Of a DNA stretch of 64,000 bases, positions 33,613 to 42,686 are shown one piece after another. Both the position numbers and the translations under genes were made by a program. The notes under the pieces are model-generated. The model was not told the DNA's origin. It ran no database searches and saw only the letters and a program-made list of their open reading frames with translations. The stretch's first letter is position 1. Each line of letters begins with the position of its first letter. The stretch lies in contig NZ_CP022221.1 in the NCBI RefSeq assembly GCF_004114935.1, positions 1,819,001 to 1,883,000 on the forward strand. Direction: 5' to 3'. Source of the stretch: Bradyrhizobium zhanjiangense. Its GTDB lineage: Bacteria; Pseudomonadota; Alphaproteobacteria; Rhizobiales; Xanthobacteraceae.

Positions 33613-36600
33613 ATGTCGTTCAAGAAGCTCCTGATCGCCAATCGCGGCGAGATCGCCATCCGCATCGCGCGCGCGGCGGCCGACGCCGGCATCGCGACGG
33701 TTGCGATCCATCCCGCCGACGATGCGCTGGCGCTGCATGTGCGTGTTGCCGACGAGGCGGTCGAAATTCCCGGCCGCGGTGCGCGGGCCTATCTCGACAT
33801 CGACGCGGTGGTGAAGGCGGCGGAATCCGCCGGTTGCGATGCCGTGCATCCCGGCTACGGCTTCCTCAGCGAGAACGCCGCGTTCGCCAAGGCTTGCAGT
33901 GATGCCGGTATCGTTTTCGTCGGGCCGAAACCTGCGGCGCTGGAATTGTTCGGCGACAAGGTCGCTGCGCGGCAACTGGCAAAGCGCTGCGGCGTCCCCA
34001 TCATCGCCGGCACCAGCGGGCCGTCCTCGCTGGAGGAGATCGCCGCGTTCTTCACCTCGCTCGGCGGCAAGGCGGCGATCGTGATCAAGGCGATGGCTGG
34101 CGGTGGCGGCCGCGGCATGCGCGTGGTGGAGAACGCGTCCGATCTTGCGGAAGCCTATGCGCGCTGCCAGTCCGAGGCCAAGGCGGCGTTCGGCTTCGAC
34201 GGCGTCTATGCCGAGCGGCTGATCCGGCAGGCGCGCCATATCGAGGTGCAGATCATCGGCGACCGCCACGGCGCGATCTCCCATCTCTGGGAACGCGAAT
34301 GTACCATCCAGCGTCGGCACCAGAAGCTGGTCGAGGTGGCGCCGAGCCCGTCGCTGAGCGATGGCTTGCGCGGCCGCATCATCGAGGCGGCGAAGCAGCT
34401 CGCCGCGGCCGCCTCTTACGACAATCTCGGCACGTTCGAGTTCCTGGTCGATGGCAGCGCCGACGACAGTTTTGCCTTCATCGAGGCCAATCCGCGGCTT
34501 CAGGTCGAGCACACCGTCACCGAAGCGGTGCTCGGCCTCGACCTTGTTCGCGCCCAGCTCGCGGTCGCCGCAGGTGCGACACTCGCCTCGATCGGCTTTG
34601 CGCAGGGCGATATTCCGAAGCCGCGCGGCCATGCTATGCAGCTTCGTGTCAACATGGAGACGCTGGACGAAACGGGGGCGACGCATCCGACCGGTGGTGT
34701 GCTCGCCGTGTTCGAGCCGCCGTCAGGACCCGGCGTTCGCGTCGATAGCTTTGGCTATGCCGGCTATAAGACCAGCGCGGCGTTCGACTCGCTGCTGGCC
34801 AAGGTCATTGTGCACACGCCGAGCGCGGCCTGGCACGACGTGGTCGCAAAAGCTTCGCGCGTCCTGCGCGAGTTCCGGATCGACGGAGTCGTCACCAACA
34901 TCGCCTTCCTCCAGGCCGTGCTGGCGCATCCCGATTTCAGGACCAACCACATCGCGACCGATTTCATCGATCGCAACATCGAAAAGCTCGTCGAAGCCGC
35001 CGATGGCGCCGCCAAGCCGCTCTATTTTGCTGCAACCGAGCGAAGCAGTGCTCACGGCAGCGAGGCGCATGTCGCGCAAGTCGTGCCTGAAGGTGCGGTG
35101 ATGATCGCGGCGCCCTTGCAGGGAACCATCGTCACCATCCAGGTGAAGGAGGGCGAGATCGTCCGCCCCGGCCAGCAGCTTGCCGTGATCGAGTCCATGA
35201 AGATGGAGCATCTGGTCATGGCCGAACAGGGCGGCCGCGTCATGAAGCTCGTTGCCGGCGACGGCGTCACGCTGCTGCATGGCGAGCCGATCCTGTACCT
35301 GGAGCCGCTCGACGTCGCAGCTGACAGCGCGGCGGCGGAAGCCGATATCGATCTCGATCACATTCGCCCCGATCTCGCCGAGCTGATCGCGCGCCAGGCC
35401 AATACGCTCGACGAGAACCGCCCGGCCTCGGTCGAGCGCCGCCGCAACACCAACCAGCGCACCGCGCGAGAGAACGTCGCGCAGCTCGTCGACGAAGGCT
35501 CGTTCATGGAGTACGGCAGCCTTGCGATCGCGGCGCAGCGCCGCCGGCGCAAGCTGGACGACCTCATCAAGAACACGCCGGCCGACGGCCTCGTCATGGG
35601 CGTTGCGACCGTCAACGCCGAAAAGTTCGGCGCCGAAGGCGGGCGCTGCATCGTCGTGGCCTACGACTACACCGTGCTCGCGGGCACGCAAGGCCACATG
35701 AACCACAAGAAGATCGACCGCATGCTGACGCTGGCGGAAGACTGGCGTGTGCCCTTGGTGTTTTACGCCGAGGGCGGCGGGGGCCGGCCCGGCGATACGG
35801 ACCGGCTCGGCATGACCGGCCTCGACGGCCCGTCCTTCGTGCAGTTCGCAAGGCTGTCCGGCCTCGTGCCTGTCGTCGGCGTCGTTTCCGGCTATTGCTT
35901 CGCCGGCAATGCCGCGATGCTCGGCTGCTGCGACGTCATCATCGCCACCAAGAACGCCTCGATCGGCATGGGCGGCCCCGCCATGATCGAGGGCGGCGGG
36001 CTCGGCGTCTATCATCCGGCCGAGGTCGGTCCGGTCTCGTTCCAGTCGCCGAACGGCGTCATCGACATCCTGGTCGAGGACGAGGAAGAGGCGACGCGCG
36101 TCGCGCAAAAATATCTGTCTTATTTCCAGGGCGCGGTGTCGGAGTGGAAGGCTGCCGACCAGCGCCTGCTCCGCCGCGCGATCCCTGAGAACCGTCTTCG
36201 CGTCTACGACATCCGCAGCGTGATCGATCTCGTCGCCGACAAGGACTCCGTGCTGGAGCTGCGCCGCGACTACGGCGTCGGCATGATCACCGCGCTGATC
36301 CGCATCGAGGGCAAGCCGTTCGGCCTGATCGCCAACAATCCGCGCCATCTCGGTGGCGCGATCGATGCCGACGCCGGCGACAAGGCCGCGCGCTTTCTCC
36401 AGCTCTGCGACGCCTTCGACTTACCCGTCGTCTCGCTCTGCGACACGCCTGGCTTCATGGTCGGGCCGGAAGCGGAGAAGACCGCGATCGTGCGTCACAT
36501 CTCACGCATGTTCGTGACGGGCGCGAGCCTCACCGTGCCGCTGTTCGGCATCGTGCTGCGCAAAGGCTACGGGCTCGGGGCGCAGTCGATGATCGGCGGC

Positions 36601-36918
36601 GGCTTCCACGCCTCGTTCTTCACCGCGGCCTGGCCGACCGGCGAGTTCGGTGGCATGGGGCTGGAGGGCTATGTCCGCCTCGGCTTCCGCAAGGAGATGG
36701 AGGCGATCGCCGATCCGGAGGAGCGTGAGACCTACTACCGCAACAAGGTCGCCGAGCTCTATGCCAACGGCAAGGCGGTCTCGATCGCCTCGGTGTTCGA
36801 GATCGACAACGTCATCGACCCCGCCGAGACGCGGCGCTGGATCATGGCGGGCCTGCGCTCGGTGCCGCAGCCGCCGGCGCGAACGGGCAAGAAGCGGCCG
36901 TGCATCGATACGTGGTGA
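33613..36918 (+). CDS. Single-chain, multidomain acyl-CoA carboxylase (LCC-type)
   Basis: An unusually long 1101-residue protein that carries a whole biotin-dependent carboxylase in one chain. Residues 1-445 are biotin carboxylase (KKLLIANRGEIAIRIARAA, KAMAGGGGRGMR, FIEANPRLQVEHTVTE). A BCCP domain follows with the biotinyl lysine at residue 530 in ESMKMEH, and the C-terminal half (about 590-1090) is a carboxyltransferase with both alpha and beta parts (VVSGYCFAGNAAMLGCCD, KGYGLGAQSMIGGG). This order matches the long-chain acyl-CoA carboxylases structurally described from Rhodopseudomonas and mycobacteria, which accept short- to long-chain acyl-CoA. It would make malonyl-CoA-type products in the cytoplasm. 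It stands alone, with a sigma-54 regulator downstream. Confidence 0.92.
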   Translation: MSFKKLLIANRGEIAIRIARAAADAGIATVAIHPADDALALHVRVADEAVEIPGRGARAYLDIDAVVKAAESAGCDAVHPGYGFLSENAAFAKACSDAGIVFVGPKPAALELFGDKVAARQLAKRCGVPIIAGTSGPSSLEEIAAFFTSLGGKAAIVIKAMAGGGGRGMRVVENASDLAEAYARCQSEAKAAFGFDGVYAERLIRQARHIEVQIIGDRHGAISHLWERECTIQRRHQKLVEVAPSPSLSDGLRGRIIEAAKQLAAAASYDNLGTFEFLVDGSADDSFAFIEANPRLQVEHTVTEAVLGLDLVRAQLAVAAGATLASIGFAQGDIPKPRGHAMQLRVNMETLDETGATHPTGGVLAVFEPPSGPGVRVDSFGYAGYKTSAAFDSLLAKVIVHTPSAAWHDVVAKASRVLREFRIDGVVTNIAFLQAVLAHPDFRTNHIATDFIDRNIEKLVEAADGAAKPLYFAATERSSAHGSEAHVAQVVPEGAVMIAAPLQGTIVTIQVKEGEIVRPGQQLAVIESMKMEHLVMAEQGGRVMKLVAGDGVTLLHGEPILYLEPLDVAADSAAAEADIDLDHIRPDLAELIARQANTLDENRPASVERRRNTNQRTARENVAQLVDEGSFMEYGSLAIAAQRRRRKLDDLIKNTPADGLVMGVATVNAEKFGAEGGRCIVVAYDYTVLAGTQGHMNHKKIDRMLTLAEDWRVPLVFYAEGGGGRPGDTDRLGMTGLDGPSFVQFARLSGLVPVVGVVSGYCFAGNAAMLGCCDVIIATKNASIGMGGPAMIEGGGLGVYHPAEVGPVSFQSPNGVIDILVEDEEEATRVAQKYLSYFQGAVSEWKAADQRLLRRAIPENRLRVYDIRSVIDLVADKDSVLELRRDYGVGMITALIRIEGKPFGLIANNPRHLGGAIDADAGDKAARFLQLCDAFDLPVVSLCDTPGFMVGPEAEKTAIVRHISRMFVTGASLTVPLFGIVLRKGYGLGAQSMIGGGFHASFFTAAWPTGEFGGMGLEGYVRLGFRKEMEAIADPEERETYYRNKVAELYANGKAVSIASVFEIDNVIDPAETRRWIMAGLRSVPQPPARTGKKRPCIDTW

Positions 36919-37026
36919 GGGCGGTGCAGCAATTTTGACTGCGCTGCGTGCGTTCCCGGTTCCCGATTGACTTCCCCGCCTGCGGTGCCAGACTTTGCAC
37001 AATAATACAGGGTGGAGACGTCCGCG

Positions 37027-38889
37027 ATGGCCAGCCTTTCGGCCTCGAACCATGTCGCCCGTGTCTTGTCCGTCGCCAATCACGTGGCCGACGTCGATGC
37101 CTCTTCGCGGATTGCCAATTCCTGGCGGCGCTGCCTGGTCAATCACAAGCTCGATCCCGCCCGCCGCGGACCGCCCCAGACGCTGACCGAAGCCGAAATC
37201 CGGCATGCCGCCGAACCGATGGAGCAGCTGATCCGGCTCGCGACGCCGGAGCTCGAAGACCTCGCGCGGGTCCTGCGCGAGGCCGGCTATTGCGTCAATC
37301 TGGCGGACCCCAGCGCAACAGCCCTGCTCAGCTGGCTGCCCGGCGCCGCCGATGCCGACATCTTCCTGCACTGGGGGGTCTATACCGGCTCGAATTTCTC
37401 GGAAAGCTTCGAGGGGACCAATGGGCTCGGCACCGCGCTCGCGGAAGAGAAACCGATCCTGGTGCATCGCGACGAACATTTTCGCGAGCAATAGGGCATC
37501 TTCTCCTGTGCGGTGGCGCCGCTGTTCGATTCCACCGGCCGCATCGCGGGTGCAGTGAACATCACCTCGTGCCGCAGCGATCTCAGCCGCACCGCGCATC
37601 AGCTTGCACTCGCCGTCACGATGGAGGCGACGCGCCGCATCGAGGATGCGATCTTCCGCGATCATTTCCGCCAGGCCTGGGTCGCGCGCGTGCCGGGCGA
37701 TGGCGGTCGCGGGCTGATCGCCTATGACGACGATCGGCGCATCGTCGGCGCCTGCCGTACGGCGCGCGCACTGCTCGGTCTGACCGACGGTCTGATCGCA
37801 TCCGGCATCGATCTGTCGCGCTACATCGAGGTCGACCGTCAGGGCGCGCGTGGCGCGGATGATGTAGTCGAGCTGCGCCGTGCCGACGGCCGTGCCTTGG
37901 GTCGGGCCCGTGTCGCGCCGCCGCTGCGCGCAAGGTCTTCCACGCGCCCGCTTGCGCCGCCCCGCGATGGGCCCGTCGATCGCTTCGACGCGTTGCATCG
38001 GCTCGCCGGCCGCGATCCCGGCCTGATCAGAAGCGTGAAACGGCTGAGGCGCATCGGCGACCACAATCTGCCGGTGCTGCTGCATGGCGAGACCGGCGTC
38101 GGCAAGGACGTGTTCGCGCGCGCCATTCACGCCGCGAGCAACCGCGCGCGCAACAACTATGTCGCGCTGAACTGCGCGGCGATGCCGGAGAGCCTGATCG
38201 ACGCCGAGCTGTTCGGTTACGAGGCCGGCGCCTTCACCGGCGCGCGACGCGAGGGCTCGAAGGGCCTGATCGTGCAGGCCGATGGCGGCACGCTGTTCCT
38301 GGACGAGATCGGCGACATGCCGGTCGCGCTCCAGACCCGCCTGCTGCGCGTGCTGGAAAACCGCGAGGTCTGGCCGCTCGGCGCGCTCAAGCCTGTCGCC
38401 GTCGACATCCGCCTGATCAGCGCCACGCATCGCGATCTCGCTCGCATGGCCGAGGAGGGAGGCTTCCGTGCCGATCTCTATTTCCGCTTGCGCGGCATGG
38501 AGGTGCGATTGCCCGCCTTGCGCGAGCGCGCCGACCGCGACGACGTCATCCGCCAGATCGCGCGCGAGGAGGCGCCGAACTGCCGCCTCGCGGAGGAAGC
38601 CTGGTCACATCTCGTGGCCTATCCGTTCCCCGGCAACATGCGCCAGCTCCGCCACGTGCTGCGGCTCGCCGGCTGCACGGCGGAAGACGGTGTCATCACC
38701 GATGCCGATCTCGATTTGCCGCCGTTCGGAAGGACGGAGCCGAATCTCGAAGCTGCCGAGCGCGCCACGATCGTCGAGGCGTTACGCAAGCACGGCGGCC
38801 GCGTGACCGAGACAGCACGCGCGCTGAAGCTCAGCCGCGCCACGCTGTATCGCAAGATCAAGCAGCTGAAGATCGAGACTGCGCAGTAG
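37027..38889 (+). pseudogene. Sigma-54-dependent AcoR-like regulator interrupted by an amber codon
   Basis: Read through one TAG at 37492-37494 (codon 156) this is a 620-residue enhancer-binding protein in a single frame. The N-terminal GAF-type sensor (SRIANSWRRCLVNHKLDP, EGTNGLGTALAEEKPILVHRDEHF) is cut by the stop; the part after it carries the AAA+ domain with Walker A LLHGETGVGKD, the sigma-54 contact loop GAFTGA at residues 401-406, Walker B GGTLFLDEIGD and a Fis-type HTH (GGRVTETARALKLSRATLYRKI). All motifs after the stop are intact, so the break looks young, or is a sequencing error, or is read through. The target may be the carboxylase upstream, but this is unproven. Confidence 0.82.
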
Positions 38890-38923
38890 GCAGCTAACAG
38901 TTTGCGAAGCGGCGCTCTTTCTT

Positions 38924-39076
38924 CCCCTCTCCCCTTGTGGGAGAGGGTGGCTCGCCGCGCCAGCGGCGAGACGTGTGAGGGGTCTCTCGCCGCGAGTCCA
39001 ATTCTCGTTTCAATACGCGGATAGATACCCCTCATCCGGCGCTTCGCGCCACCTTCTCCCACAAGGGGAAAAGGGA
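38924..39076. repeat. Long inverted repeat / bidirectional terminator between convergent genes
   Basis: 38925-38947 is a 9-bp stem CCCTCTCCC/GGGAGAGGG with a 5-nt loop. The whole arm at 38924-38951 is repeated in inverted form at about 39048-39076 (CCACCTTCTCCCACAAGGGG). This is a common repeat family of rhizobial intergenic DNA and probably ends transcription from both sides. Confidence 0.7.
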
Positions 39077-39089
39077 AGAGGGCAGCGCC

Positions 39090-39644
39090 TTACGAAAAAT
39101 CCGTCCAGCTCAGATGCCGCGAATCGAGGTCGCCGACTGTAACTGTCTCGCGGATTTCGTGGAGTGTATGAAAGCTGCTTCGCAAATAGACCAGCGGCGT
39201 AGCCGTCGCTGCGTGCGACACGCCGCGCACCTCGCCGACGAAGATCGAATGCGTCTTGGTTTCGAACTCGTGGGCCAGCACGCAATCGAATGCCGCGACC
39301 GCGTCTGTCAGCACCGGCGCGCCGGTCTCGCCGCGCGTCCATTGTCCGAAAGCGAAGCGGTCGTCGCCGTTGACGCCTTTCTGGCCGCTGAAGATCAGCG
39401 CCAGCAGGGAGTGATCCTCGTGCAGGAAGTTGATCGCAAAAGCGCCTTCCTCGCGGATGCGCCCATGCGCGCTGGCGTTGTGGTTGACGCAGACAATCAG
39501 CGAGGGCGGATTGTCGGAGAGCGAGCAGGCCGAGGTCACGGTCAGTCCGGTGCGCTTGCCGTGCTCGGCGCCGACAGTCACCAGCGCGACCGCGCCGGCG
39601 CATTGGCGCATCGCCTGCTTGAAATCCTTGGCGTCGACCGTCAC
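39090..39644 (-). CDS. Flavin reductase, partner of the LLM monooxygenase
   Basis: A 184-residue HpaC/DIM6-type flavin reductase. The GTG at 39644 is the chosen start: GGAG lies just upstream and the conserved DFKQAMRQCAGAVALVTVG begins there, whereas the longer frame to 39914 overlaps the neighbouring gene. The flavin-binding stretch is GLTVTSACSLSDNPPSLIVCVN and the C-terminal DDRFAFGQWTRGETGAPVL fits the family. It lies 56 bp downstream of an LLM-class oxygenase and would supply it with reduced FMN. Confidence 0.88.
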   Translation of the reverse strand: MTVDAKDFKQAMRQCAGAVALVTVGAEHGKRTGLTVTSACSLSDNPPSLIVCVNHNASAHGRIREEGAFAINFLHEDHSLLALIFSGQKGVNGDDRFAFGQWTRGETGAPVLTDAVAAFDCVLAHEFETKTHSIFVGEVRGVSHAATATPLVYLRSSFHTLHEIRETVTVGDLDSRHLSWTDFS

Positions 39645-39664
39645 GCGGAAATCTCCGAAATGAT

Positions 39665-39694
39665 GCGGGTGCGGCACGATCGCGCCGCACCCGC
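39665..39694. promoter_or_regulatory. Intercistronic hairpin between LLM oxygenase and flavin reductase
   Basis: A perfect 11-bp inverted repeat (GCGGGTGCGGC and GCCGCACCCGC, 8-nt loop) fills most of the 56-bp gap between the two genes. It ends 20 bases before the reductase GTG on the mRNA. It could set the ratio of the two proteins by RNA processing or partial termination; there is no U-run. Confidence 0.55.
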
Positions 39695-39700
39695 TGCAGG

Positions 39701-40798
39701 TCAAGCTGCCTTCTTCGCGGAGCCGAGATGCGCCAGGCGCGGCATCACCTCGTTCTTCAGCAGTGACAGCGAGTGGTGCCAGGCTTCCGCCTTGTGCTTG
39801 TAGTCGAAGCCGAACACCAGCAGCACGCCGAAGCCGCCGACCTCGTCGTAGATCTTCTCGATTTTTTCGGCGACAGTCGCGGGCGAGCCGACGATCCAGT
39901 TCCGCTTGGCGCAATATTCGACCGTGACGTCGCTATCGGGCACGTCGGGCGCGTGCTTGAGATAGTCCTTGAAGCCGAAATGGCCGAGCAGCGGCAGGAA
40001 GTACTCGTGCATCATCCGGCCCATCATGTCGCCGGTCGAGAGCTTCCAGGCCTCCTCATCGGTGTCGGCGACGAACACCTCGCGCACCAGCCGCCAGTCC
40101 TGCCGGTTCGGTTTGCGTCCGGTCTTGGCGGCGCCGATCTCGACCGAATCCCAATGGCTCGAGACATAGGCCGGGTTGAGGTTGAGGCTCATCGGGATGA
40201 AGCCGCGCTCGCCGGCGAGCTTCAAGGTGTCCGAATTCTTGGAGAGCCCGGCGACGCCGATCGGCGGATGCGGCGCCTGCAGCGGCTTGATGTGGGGCTT
40301 GAGGAAGTCGAACATCGTGTCCGGCTTGGTCACCGTCCAGAACTTGCCCTTATGGGTGAAGGGCGCAGGTTCAGTCCACAGCTTCAGGATGATCTCCAGC
40401 GCTTCGCGAGTCATGTCGCGGTTCTGCCCGCTCATGCCGTCGACGTTGAACATCGCCCAGTCGCTCGGCAGGCCGCTCGCCGCGACGCCGAAATTGAGCC
40501 GGCCCTCGGAGAGATGGTCCAGCATCGCCACGCGGTTGGCGAGCTCGGCCGGGTGGTGATAGGGCAAGAGGAAACCGCCGGGTCCAATGCGAAGCTTCTT
40601 GGTCTGCATCAGCGCCTGCGCGATCAGGAGGTCCGGCGTGGGGTTGGGTTCCCAGGGCGCGGTGTGGTGCTCGCCGACCCAGGCTTCCTGATAGCCGAGC
40701 TCGTCGAGCCAGCGCACGACCTGCAAGTCCCAGTCGTTCCCTTCCTTCAGGCCGCACTCCGGCGGATGCGAAGGCATCGTGAAATAACCGATCTCCAT
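39701..40798 (-). CDS. LLM-class flavin-dependent oxidoreductase
   Basis: A 365-residue luciferase-like monooxygenase (TIM barrel) that uses reduced FMN and oxygen. Landmarks are MEIGYFTMPSHPPE, YQEAWVGEHHTAPWEPNPTP, GPGGFLLPYHHPAELANRVAMLDHLSEGR and the C-terminal WIVGSPATVAEKIEKIYDEVGGFG. The reductase just downstream supplies reduced flavin. Relatives hydroxylate limonene, sulfonates, pyrimidines and other compounds; the substrate here is not readable. The pair faces away from dgoK. Confidence 0.9.
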   Translation of the reverse strand: MEIGYFTMPSHPPECGLKEGNDWDLQVVRWLDELGYQEAWVGEHHTAPWEPNPTPDLLIAQALMQTKKLRIGPGGFLLPYHHPAELANRVAMLDHLSEGRLNFGVAASGLPSDWAMFNVDGMSGQNRDMTREALEIILKLWTEPAPFTHKGKFWTVTKPDTMFDFLKPHIKPLQAPHPPIGVAGLSKNSDTLKLAGERGFIPMSLNLNPAYVSSHWDSVEIGAAKTGRKPNRQDWRLVREVFVADTDEEAWKLSTGDMMGRMMHEYFLPLLGHFGFKDYLKHAPDVPDSDVTVEYCAKRNWIVGSPATVAEKIEKIYDEVGGFGVLLVFGFDYKHKAEAWHHSLSLLKNEVMPRLAHLGSAKKAA

Positions 40799-41015
40799 GG
40801 TTTCCTCATCTGATGTTGACGCGTCTTGTCGCGCGGTTCACGGACGTGAGTGGGGACGCTTCAGCAAGCGGTGTGCCAGCGCGGGCGGCGCCGCAGACCT
40901 GCGAGAAAAGGCTGGTTTACGGCGGCAATAGCCGATATCCCGGGACGAATTTACAAGGCGCTGTCTCATTGTCGCAAGACGGCGTCTTGGCCGTGAGACG
41001 AGGATACGCGTTGAG

Positions 41016-41930
41016 ATGACCGAACCCGCCTATGTCGCAGTGGACTGGGGCACCAGCAGCTTCCGGCTCTGGCTGATCGACCGTGCCGGCCAGGTGCTGG
41101 CGGAGCGCCGCAGCGGCGAGGGCATGCTGGCTGCGGCCAAGACCGGTTTTCCCGCCGTGCTGCATTCGCATCTTGCGGCGGTCGAAGCTCCGGATCATCT
41201 GCCGGTTCTCGTCTGCGGCATGGCCGGCGCCAAAACGGGTTGGGTCGAGGCCGGCTATGTCGACACGCCGGCGCCACTTGCTGCCATCCTGAAACAAGCC
41301 GCGCTTGTGCCGGGCGAGGCGCGCGATATCCGCATCCTGCCGGGCATCGCGCAGCGCGATGCAAACGCGCCGGACGTCATGCGCGGCGAGGAGACGCAAT
41401 TGCTCGGTGCGCTCGGCCTCGATGCCGCCGGCGAGGCCCTGGTCTGCATGCCCGGCACGCATTCGAAATGGGTCCGCGTGAAGGATGGCATTGTCGAGCA
41501 CTTTTCGACGTTCATGACCGGCGAGCTCTTCAGCGCGGTGTCGCGCGAGACCATCCTGTCGCTCGCGGTCGCCGGCGCCGATGACGCCGAGGATGTCGCA
41601 AGCTTCAGGGCGGCAGTAATTGCAGCGTTCAAGACGCCGGCCTTCGCCGCCAATCTTCTGTTCACCGCGCGGTCGCGGCAGCTCTTGTTCGGCGGCACGC
41701 CGGCCGCAGCGCGCGAAGCGCTGTCGGGCACGTTGATTGGCGTCGAGCTGGCGGCAGGGCTCTCCGGTACCGTGCCGAAAGCAGGCGTCATGTTGCTCGC
41801 ATCGGGTCGCCTTGCAACGCTATACCGGCTGGCTTTCGACGCACTGTCGGTCACCGTGCAGCCGATCGATGCCGATGAAGCCGTCCGCAGCGGCCTGTCG
41901 ATGGCGGCTGCGGCGATCTGGACGAAATAG
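41016..41930 (+). CDS. dgoK: 2-dehydro-3-deoxygalactonokinase
   Basis: A 304-residue ASKHA-fold sugar kinase. VAVDWGTSSFRLWLID is the phosphate-1 loop, GEETQLLGAL and MPGTHSKWVRVKDG are characteristic of DgoK, and FSTFMTGELF follows. It phosphorylates 2-dehydro-3-deoxy-D-galactonate in the De Ley-Doudoroff pathway. The next gene, 16 bp on, encodes the aldolase for its product. Galactonate dehydratase and a transporter are not in the window. Confidence 0.92.
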   Translation: MTEPAYVAVDWGTSSFRLWLIDRAGQVLAERRSGEGMLAAAKTGFPAVLHSHLAAVEAPDHLPVLVCGMAGAKTGWVEAGYVDTPAPLAAILKQAALVPGEARDIRILPGIAQRDANAPDVMRGEETQLLGALGLDAAGEALVCMPGTHSKWVRVKDGIVEHFSTFMTGELFSAVSRETILSLAVAGADDAEDVASFRAAVIAAFKTPAFAANLLFTARSRQLLFGGTPAAAREALSGTLIGVELAAGLSGTVPKAGVMLLASGRLATLYRLAFDALSVTVQPIDADEAVRSGLSMAAAAIWTK

Positions 41931-41946
41931 AAGAAGGACTCTTGAG

Positions 41947-42579
41947 ATGAGCGTTCCCTTTCCGCCGATGAAGCGTCCGCTGGTCGCGATCCTGCGCGGC
42001 GTCAAGCCTGAGGAAGCCGAGGCGATCGTCGGCGTGCTGATCGAGGCCGGCATGACCGCGATCGAGATCCCGCTGAACTCGCCCGATCCGTTCCGCTCGA
42101 TCGGCACCGCCGTGAAGCTCGCGCCGGCCGGCGTGCTGATCGGCGCCGGCACGGTGCTGACGGCTCAGGATGTCGATCGTCTCAACGACGTTGGCGGCAA
42201 GCTCATGGTTTCGCCGAATGTCGACACCGAGGTGCTGGCGCGCGCGCACCAGCACGGCATGGTGACGATGCCGGGCGTGTTCTCGCCGACCGAGGCACTG
42301 CTGGCGGCGCGCTCCGGCGCCTCGAGCCTGAAGTTCTTTCCGGCGAGCGTGCTCGGCGCGTCCGGCATTGCGGCGATCCGCGCCGTGCTGCCGGCCGGCG
42401 TGATGATCGCCGCCGTCGGCGGTGTCTCCGATCAGAATTTTGCCGAGTATATCAAGGGCGGCGTGACGGCGTTCGGGCTCGGCTCCAGCCTGTACAAGCC
42501 CGGCATGTCAGCCGCCGATGTCGCCGCGCGCGCGAACGCGACGATCACAGCCTACGATCGGGCGATTGTGAAAGATTGA
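41947..42579 (+). CDS. dgoA: 2-dehydro-3-deoxy-6-phosphogalactonate aldolase
   Basis: A 210-residue KDPG/KDPGal-type class I aldolase. Seen are PLVAILRGVKPEEAEAIVGVL, the EIPLNSPDPFRSI segment, GAGTVLTAQDV and the Schiff-base lysine in SLKFFPAS. It cleaves KDPGal to pyruvate and glyceraldehyde-3-phosphate. The asparagine in EIPLNSP favours DgoA over Eda. It is cotranscribed with dgoK. The ATG at 41947 lies 16 bp after the dgoK stop. Confidence 0.92.
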   Translation: MSVPFPPMKRPLVAILRGVKPEEAEAIVGVLIEAGMTAIEIPLNSPDPFRSIGTAVKLAPAGVLIGAGTVLTAQDVDRLNDVGGKLMVSPNVDTEVLARAHQHGMVTMPGVFSPTEALLAARSGASSLKFFPASVLGASGIAAIRAVLPAGVMIAAVGGVSDQNFAEYIKGGVTAFGLGSSLYKPGMSAADVAARANATITAYDRAIVKD

Positions 42580-42686
42580 GCCGGAACAGATACGCCGCAA
42601 TCGTGTCATAGCTTATTGTGCCTCACGGCATCGCAATCGATGCCTGCACATCGTGTGCATGTGATTGGCTGAAGCAGGAGACCGAC

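Noticed and set aside
36502..38430. 642-residue minus-strand frame across the carboxylase end and sigma-54 regulator
   Set aside because: Antisense, no recognisable domain, spans two plus-strand genes.
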